In this document: piece after piece, positions 63,693 through 64,000 of the stretch
Layout of the letters: every line of letters starts with the position of its first letter
Numbering within the stretch: position 1 is the stretch's first letter
Source: Lachnospiraceae bacterium
GTDB taxonomy: Bacteria; Bacillota; Clostridia; Lachnospirales; Lachnospiraceae
NCBI GenBank assembly: GCA_030540075.1
Contig: JAUNWX010000003.1
Location: forward strand, 18,029 to 82,028
Length of the DNA: 64,000 nt
Direction of reading: 5' to 3'
Notes under the pieces: model-generated
What the model was told of the DNA's origin: nothing
Database searches by the model: none
What the model saw: the letters and a program-made list of their open reading frames with translations, nothing else
Position numbers and translations under genes: made by a program

Positions 63693-63925
63693 CAGGAGCT
63701 CCGGAGGGCCGGCAACAGAAACACAGTACTGCGCGCTCGGAAGACTCTAAAATCCCCTCCCCAAGAAGTACTAGGCCCTCTGCAATCGCCGAGTTTTCCT
63801 AATGAAAACTCGACGTTGACAGAGGGTTCCATGGAGAGATAACACCAAGTACTTCTAGGGGAGGGGATTTTGATTCTTCACGAGTGCTTCGTATGGTTTC
63901 TGTTGCCGGCCCTCCGGGGCTCCTG
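63693..63925 (+). repeat. nested-hairpin intergenic element, copy B
   Basis: Outer stem 63693-63722 with 63896-63925 (30 bp, one G-T pair). Middle stem 63749-63772 with 63848-63871 (24 positions, one A-A mismatch). Inner hairpin and unpaired stretch identical to copy A except two bases over about 74. The middle and outer arms differ from copy A almost completely, yet remain complementary. It lies between two minus-strand genes. Confidence 0.87.
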
Positions 63926-63936
63926 TCTCAACTTTT

Positions 63937-64000
63937 TTACAAAAATCGAACCACATACCGAATGGCATGTGGCTCTTCGTCGTGCACCTTCAGGGACTTG
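63937..64000 (-). CDS. C-terminal end of a gene entering from the right edge
   Basis: On the minus strand an open frame ends HDEEPHAIRYVVRFL and then TAA at 63937. The last 20 codons overlap a short CCACATGCC/GGTATGTGG stem. Another frame also stays open, so the call is weak. Confidence 0.3.
   Translation of the reverse strand, partial: KSLKVHDEEPHAIRYVVRFL

Overview
The window is about 64 kb of a bacterial chromosome that reads as a member of the Clostridia (Bacillota), most likely a fairly G+C-rich Lachnospiraceae-type anaerobe. The clues are purine-rich Shine-Dalgarno sites before most genes, a CIRCE operator at clpB, a clostridial Flp1-like pilus locus, a TSCPD-domain protein, UPF0597/CyuA-type iron-sulfur enzymes and AbgT/YfcC carriers. 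I do not assign a genus. No rRNA, tRNA or CRISPR array was seen.

Region 1 (1-14.6 kb, minus strand) is a surface-polysaccharide operon: an ABC exporter ATPase with a C-terminal carbohydrate-binding domain (Wzt type); a 1232-residue multidomain protein (degenerate methyltransferase, kinase-like domain, coiled coil, GT2, GT4); a GT2 enzyme; two polytopic membrane proteins; CDP-glucose synthesis and dehydration enzymes (RfbF, RfbG, RfbH) for a 3,6-dideoxyhexose; and a LicD-type transferase cut by the window edge. A Thr-rich secreted protein lies upstream. Region 2 (14.7-20.8 kb) holds clpB under CIRCE control and a manC-pgm sugar-nucleotide operon.

Region 3 (21.0-32.1 kb, plus strand) is a Tad/Flp type IVb pilus operon with two prepilin peptidases. 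Region 4 (32.1-33.9 kb) is an A+T-richer accessory patch: a roughly 1-kb imperfect inverted duplication without a convincing gene, then hicAB. Region 5 (33.9-44.0 kb, minus) carries pepT and a peptide/acyl-amino-acid utilisation cluster: a GntR regulator, two near-identical CyuA paralogues, YfcC and AbgT carriers and an M20D amidohydrolase. Both cyuA copies share an upstream palindrome. Region 6 (44.1-53.4 kb) holds tcdA, a phosphotransferase, glgB, a GH13 enzyme coupled to an Lrp regulator and an aminotransferase, an AIR-synthase-C-domain protein, a 32-residue membrane peptide and proC.

Region 7 (53.8-60.8 kb, minus) is the F-type ATP synthase operon atpB-E-F-(H+A)-G-D-C. Its delta and alpha subunits are one continuous polypeptide, which is unusual because one F1 normally has one delta and three alpha. 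An intrinsic-terminator-like hairpin sits in the leader. A LysR regulator diverges from it, followed by a lipoprotein with four peptidoglycan-binding repeats and an NlpC/P60 domain.

The most striking non-coding signal is a family of three 220-235-bp intergenic elements (52.3, 53.6 and 63.7 kb). They share a conserved core inside nested hairpins. Their arms differ in sequence between copies but stay complementary, including one mismatch kept at the same place in all three. Two shorter hairpins (14.7 and 17.5 kb) look like the same outer stem without the inner segment.
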